Program-made: the position numbers and the translations under genes
Notes under the pieces: generated by a model
The model's input: the letters and a program-made list of their open reading frames with translations, nothing else
Database searches by the model: none
Told to the model about the DNA's origin: nothing
Shown here: positions 61,159-64,000 of the stretch, one piece after another
Layout of the letters: every line of letters begins with the position of its first letter
Numbering within the stretch: position 1 is the first letter of the stretch
Origin: Pseudodesulfovibrio sp.
GTDB taxonomy: Bacteria; Desulfobacterota; Desulfovibrionia; Desulfovibrionales; Desulfovibrionaceae
Assembly (NCBI GenBank): GCA_016744135.1
Contig: JADGEX010000001.1
Location: forward strand, 2,491,029 to 2,555,028
Direction of reading: 5' to 3'
Length of the DNA: 64,000 bases

Positions 61159-62532
61159 ATGGACTATATTAATATTGTCAGACAGTTGAGTCGCCGAGAT
61201 TTTATGAAAGCCGGGGGCATGACAGCCCTTGGTCTCGCTTTTGGCGGATGTGCAAAAAACCCTGTTACTGGCGAGAATCAGTTTATGCTGGTCAGTGAGG
61301 AACAGGAAATTCAGATGGACAGAAAAGCTTCGCCGCAACAACTGTCCAACGATTATGGTCCAACGCAGGATCTCGCGCTCAATGAATATGTGAGCGGCGT
61401 TGGCACGTCCCTGTCTGATCAATCGCATCGGCCGCAGATGCCGTACTCCTATCGTGTGGTCAACGCCAATTACGTCAATGCCTACGCCTTTCCGGGTGGG
61501 ACCATTGCCTGTACTCGCGGCATCATGCTTGAAATCGACAACGAGGCTGAACTTTCGGCCTTGCTTGGACATGAGATAGGACACGTCAACGCTCGGCACA
61601 CTGCGGCGCGTATGAGTTCGCAAACCGTCATCGGTACATTAGCCGGTGTCGGTGGTGCGGCGGTGGGCGCAACATATGGTGGAACTTGGGGAGCTCTCGC
61701 GGGTGGTCTCGGTGGCCTTGGCGCAGGGTTGCTTCTGGCATCATACAGTCGCGACGACGAGCGGCAGGCAGACAGCCTTGGTATGGAATACATGACCCGT
61801 GCTCAATATAACCCGGACGGCATGATAGGATTGATGGAAATGCTCAACGAACAGCATGATCGGGAGCCGAGTTCCGTTGAGATCATGTTTGCGACTCATC
61901 CAATGAGTTCAGAACGGTTGGCTACGGCGCGTAAACAGGCCGTTAATAAATATATGGGAGCCGGAGAGTACGCCATCTATCGCGAGCGGTATATGGACAA
62001 CACCGCAGAACTCCGTAAGATCGGTCCGGCCATTAAGGAAATGCAGGACGCAGAAAAGCTTGGCGGTCAGAAGAAGTACGATGAAGCCGAGGAAAAGATG
62101 CAGTCCGCCCTGAAGAAGGTTCCGAACGATTACACCGGCCTTTTGCTTATGGCGAAATTGCAGATGGCCCAAAAAAAATATGAAGACGCTCTGCCTTACG
62201 CCATGGAAGCCAGACGAATTTATCCTGATGAGGCACAGGCCAGTCAATTGAGTGGGGTGCTTTTGATTCAATCCAAACAGTATTCCCAAGCGCATGACAA
62301 TTTCGAGGCCTATGACAAGGCGTTGCCCGGCAATCCTTATTCCAATTTTTTCAAGGGCTACAGTCAGGAAGGCATGGGCAACAGGGAAGAAGCTGCCCGT
62401 GAATACTACAAATTTCTTCAACAGGTCCGGCAGGGTGATCAAGCCGGTCACGCTTACCAACGTCTCATCGATTGGGGCTACATCAAGGGCGAGGTGCGAC
62501 CTGTGCGCGACCCCATGTCTTATCTGGGATAA
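61159..62532 (+). CDS. M48-family metalloprotease with Tat-type lipoprotein signal and TPRs
   Basis: 457 residues. The N terminus has a twin-arginine motif (SRRDFMKAGG) and a lipobox-like GGC (residues about 29-31), suggesting a Tat-exported lipoprotein. The M48 domain has the zinc motif H138-EIGH-142 followed by VNARH, and the third-ligand region DDERQADSLGMEYM (near 198). A glycine-rich hydrophobic stretch (TLAGVGGAAVGATYGGTWGALAGGLGG) lies between them. TPR units fill about residues 290-430. This plan resembles BepA/YfgC, which handles outer-membrane proteins and LptD assembly in E. coli. It is a single gene; the shared bidirectional terminator is at 62742. Confidence 0.9.
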   Translation: MDYINIVRQLSRRDFMKAGGMTALGLAFGGCAKNPVTGENQFMLVSEEQEIQMDRKASPQQLSNDYGPTQDLALNEYVSGVGTSLSDQSHRPQMPYSYRVVNANYVNAYAFPGGTIACTRGIMLEIDNEAELSALLGHEIGHVNARHTAARMSSQTVIGTLAGVGGAAVGATYGGTWGALAGGLGGLGAGLLLASYSRDDERQADSLGMEYMTRAQYNPDGMIGLMEMLNEQHDREPSSVEIMFATHPMSSERLATARKQAVNKYMGAGEYAIYRERYMDNTAELRKIGPAIKEMQDAEKLGGQKKYDEAEEKMQSALKKVPNDYTGLLLMAKLQMAQKKYEDALPYAMEARRIYPDEAQASQLSGVLLIQSKQYSQAHDNFEAYDKALPGNPYSNFFKGYSQEGMGNREEAAREYYKFLQQVRQGDQAGHAYQRLIDWGYIKGEVRPVRDPMSYLG

Positions 62533-62595
62533 CGGCTTTCGATAGCGGTGGCCTACCGGCGTTCGCTTTTAGCGGGACCAGGGCGCTGTCCTGGA

Positions 62596-62635
62596 CTCTC
62601 CCAAATTTCTTATAGCGCCTTCGGTGAGCATTCAT
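62596..62635 (+). repeat. Short palindromic repeat, third copy
   Basis: CTCTCCCAAATTTCTTATA followed by GCGCCTTCGGTGA, related to the copies at 43786, 45847 and 62686. The gap 62533-62819 also has the nested pair TTAGTC/GACTAA enclosing AAATCG/CGATTT (about 62652-62691), and no gene is seen. Confidence 0.55.
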
Positions 62636-62685
62636 AGTCCGAAAAAGACTTTTAGTCCTGATGCAAATCGGGTTTCGATTTAGCT

Positions 62686-62730
62686 GACTAAGATCTCGCG
62701 AAGCGATACAAAAAGTTTAGGAAAAGAGAG
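62686..62730 (-). repeat. Short palindromic repeat, fourth copy
   Basis: The minus-strand reading is CTCTCTTTTCCTAAACTTT, then TTGTATCGCTTCGCGAGATC. The first 19 bases match the copy at 45848 exactly, and CGCTTCGCG matches the hairpin of the copy at 43786. Confidence 0.6.
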
Positions 62731-62741
62731 GGATAGGGGGT

Positions 62742-62800
62742 CTGGGGGGAAGGGAGAGAAAGAACCCTTTACAAAGGGTTTTTCTCTCCCTTCCCCCCAG
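62742..62800. terminator. Very long inverted repeat, bidirectional terminator
   Basis: CTGGGGGGAAGGGAGAGAAA with GAACCCTTT on the left (62742-62770) pairs with AAAGGGTT and TTTCTCTCCCTTCCCCCCAG on the right (62773-62800), one base being unpaired, around AC. It lies between the converging M48 gene and nrdJ, 20 nt before the nrdJ stop, and can serve both strands. Confidence 0.85.
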
Positions 62801-62819
62801 CCGTCGGAGACTTCTTAAA

Positions 62820-64000
62820 CTACCCGCCGCACTTGGTATAAGCGCAGGATTTGCAGATGTGGCAACCTTCTTCGAAGACGAGCGGTTCGCCGCAATCCGG
62901 GCAGAGTTCCTTGTTGAGCGATGCGACCTGTACGTCAACGCGATCACCACTGAGATAGCGGGATTCGAAGACGTGGGCGATGGCATCGGGAATGGATTTG
63001 ACCAGATGCTTTTTCATGAACTTGGGATTCTCGCCGCCGATACCCTTGAGCTGTTCGACGATCTCGCGCACTTCAACGCCGGAACGCAGGGCAAGAGAGA
63101 CAAGCCTGCCAATGGCTTCGGCCTTGGCGGTGATTGATCCACCGGATTTGCCGATGGTGGCAAAAACTTCGAAGGGTTTGCCGTCCATCTCGTTGACGGT
63201 CAGGAAAAGCATCCCGAGACCTGTGGCGATTTTTTGGGTGAATCCGTAAATGACATCCGGGCGATCCTGAACAACGGAAGTATCTTCTTCTTTTTTCTTG
63301 TCGCTTTCGCCAGTGCAGAGAACTTGGGATGTTTTGGAGCCGTCGCGGTATACCGTGACGCCCTTGCAGCCATATTCGTAGGCCTTCCAGTAGATGTCCC
63401 AGATGTCTTCCTTGGTGGCGTTGCTGGGCAGGTTCACGGTCTTGGAGACGGCATTGTCGGTGTGCTTTTGGAAAGCTGCCTGCATTTTGAGATGCCAGAT
63501 AGGCTCGATATCCATTGATGTGACGAAGACGGTTCGTAACTCTTCGGGCAGATGTTCCATCTTTTTAATGGTGCCGATCTTGGCTATTTCTTCCATAAGG
63601 TTGGCGGAATAGGCTCCGGCATCCTTGACCGCAGTTTCGAAAAAGGGGTTGGTCTCGACCAACTTGTCGTTGTCCATGACGTTACGTACGAAGGACAGGG
63701 CAAACAGCGGTTCTACGCCGGAGGAACAGCCTGCTATGATGGACAGAGTGCCGGTGGGCGCGATGGTTGTGGTCGTGGCGTTGCGGTAGGGGCCGAGATT
63801 GGCCTCACCGAAAATGGACTCGACGTATGTCGGGAAATGGCCGCGCTCGGTAGCGAGGGTCTTGGATGCGCTCCGGGCTTCGTCCTGCACGAATTTCATG
63901 ACGCGCTCACCCATATCTACGGCAGACTGGGAGTTGTAGGGAATTTTGAGCTGGTAAAGCAGGTCAGCCCACCCCATGACACCGAGACCGATCTTGCGGT
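62820..64000 (-). CDS. nrdJ: Adenosylcobalamin-dependent (class II) ribonucleotide reductase, C-terminal part
   Basis: The frame runs from the right window edge to a stop at 62820, 393 codons within the window, so the N terminus is missing. Seen are RKIGLGVMGWADLLYQL, TIAPTGTLSIIAGCSSGVEPLFALSF (active-site loop region), MDIEPIWHLKMQAAFQKHTDNAVSKTVNLP, GCKGVTVYRDGS, and a C-terminal Cys tail CPDCGEP...CHICKSCAYTKCGG. This matches the TIGR02504 NrdJ group, which uses B12 and works without oxygen. The Cys-rich tail fits the zinc/redox C terminus of the group. This suits an anaerobe. Confidence 0.95.
   Translation of the reverse strand, partial: RKIGLGVMGWADLLYQLKIPYNSQSAVDMGERVMKFVQDEARSASKTLATERGHFPTYVESIFGEANLGPYRNATTTTIAPTGTLSIIAGCSSGVEPLFALSFVRNVMDNDKLVETNPFFETAVKDAGAYSANLMEEIAKIGTIKKMEHLPEELRTVFVTSMDIEPIWHLKMQAAFQKHTDNAVSKTVNLPSNATKEDIWDIYWKAYEYGCKGVTVYRDGSKTSQVLCTGESDKKKEEDTSVVQDRPDVIYGFTQKIATGLGMLFLTVNEMDGKPFEVFATIGKSGGSITAKAEAIGRLVSLALRSGVEVREIVEQLKGIGGENPKFMKKHLVKSIPDAIAHVFESRYLSGDRVDVQVASLNKELCPDCGEPLVFEEGCHICKSCAYTKCGG

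Overview
The window looks like chromosomal DNA of a sulfate-reducing bacterium of the Desulfovibrio/Pseudodesulfovibrio type (Desulfobacterota). The evidence is indirect: the mix of a class II (B12-dependent) ribonucleotide reductase, AMP-forming acetyl-CoA synthetase, HD-GYP and receiver-TPR signalling proteins, a zapB-zapA-6S RNA-rny cluster, and intergenic palindromic repeats. No transposase, integrase, phage gene, CRISPR array, rRNA or tRNA was seen. Both window edges cut a gene: a B12-binding radical SAM-like protein at the left and nrdJ at the right.

Layout. 1-2049 (minus): radical SAM fragment, a 58-residue membrane protein, pgeF and the 5-formyl-THF cyclo-ligase. 2327-8219 (plus): an autotransporter with about 13 beta-helix repeats, an NtrC-type sigma-54 activator and an abutting ATP-grasp protein. 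8230-10329 (minus): two HD-GYP proteins, the second lacking catalytic residues. 10389-13331: a helicase-exonuclease fusion resembling MrfA joined to MrfB. 13948-17577 (minus): acs and a Ser/Thr kinase with a C-terminal DUF1566-like domain. 17728-23262: SPOR lipoprotein, HU, HIT, a NeuD-like acyltransferase, fabD-aroE-cyclophilin, cheD. 23362-27573: phosphoesterase, AMIN/Amidase_3 amidase, dapF, a small unknown. 27716-35497 (plus): Cys-rich protein, metallo-beta-lactamase fold protein, two receiver-TPR paralogues, a DUF2157-type membrane protein, argS, SPOR protein. 35594-43592 (minus): queuosine-precursor transporter, tyrS, ymdB, cheR, rny, 6S RNA, zapA, zapB-like, glmU.

43866-56796 (minus) is the most unusual block. 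It holds a SpoIIE/RsbU-type phosphatase, a polysaccharide-deacetylase-like protein, a minimal FtsX permease, a MacB/LolD-type ATPase, a 1630-residue protein joining a secreted M28-peptidase-like region (metal ligands apparently lost) to an FtsX-type permease, and two large polytopic OPT-like proteins. Short gaps and an ATGA overlap argue that the ABC and first OPT-like genes are one operon. 57015-58916 (plus) has two unknown proteins and a PqqD-like protein; then come a 3D-domain protein, a glutamine amidotransferase, a Tat/lipobox M48 protease with C-terminal TPRs, and nrdJ.

The longer non-coding gaps (13332-13947, 58917-59825, 62533-62819, 43593-43865, 45825-46072) are filled with related repeats and hairpins. 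One composite element occurs in opposite orientations at about 13.4-13.86 kb and 58.99-59.7 kb. Its first segment is also seen next to dapF. All functions are read from motifs and family knowledge; no search was run.
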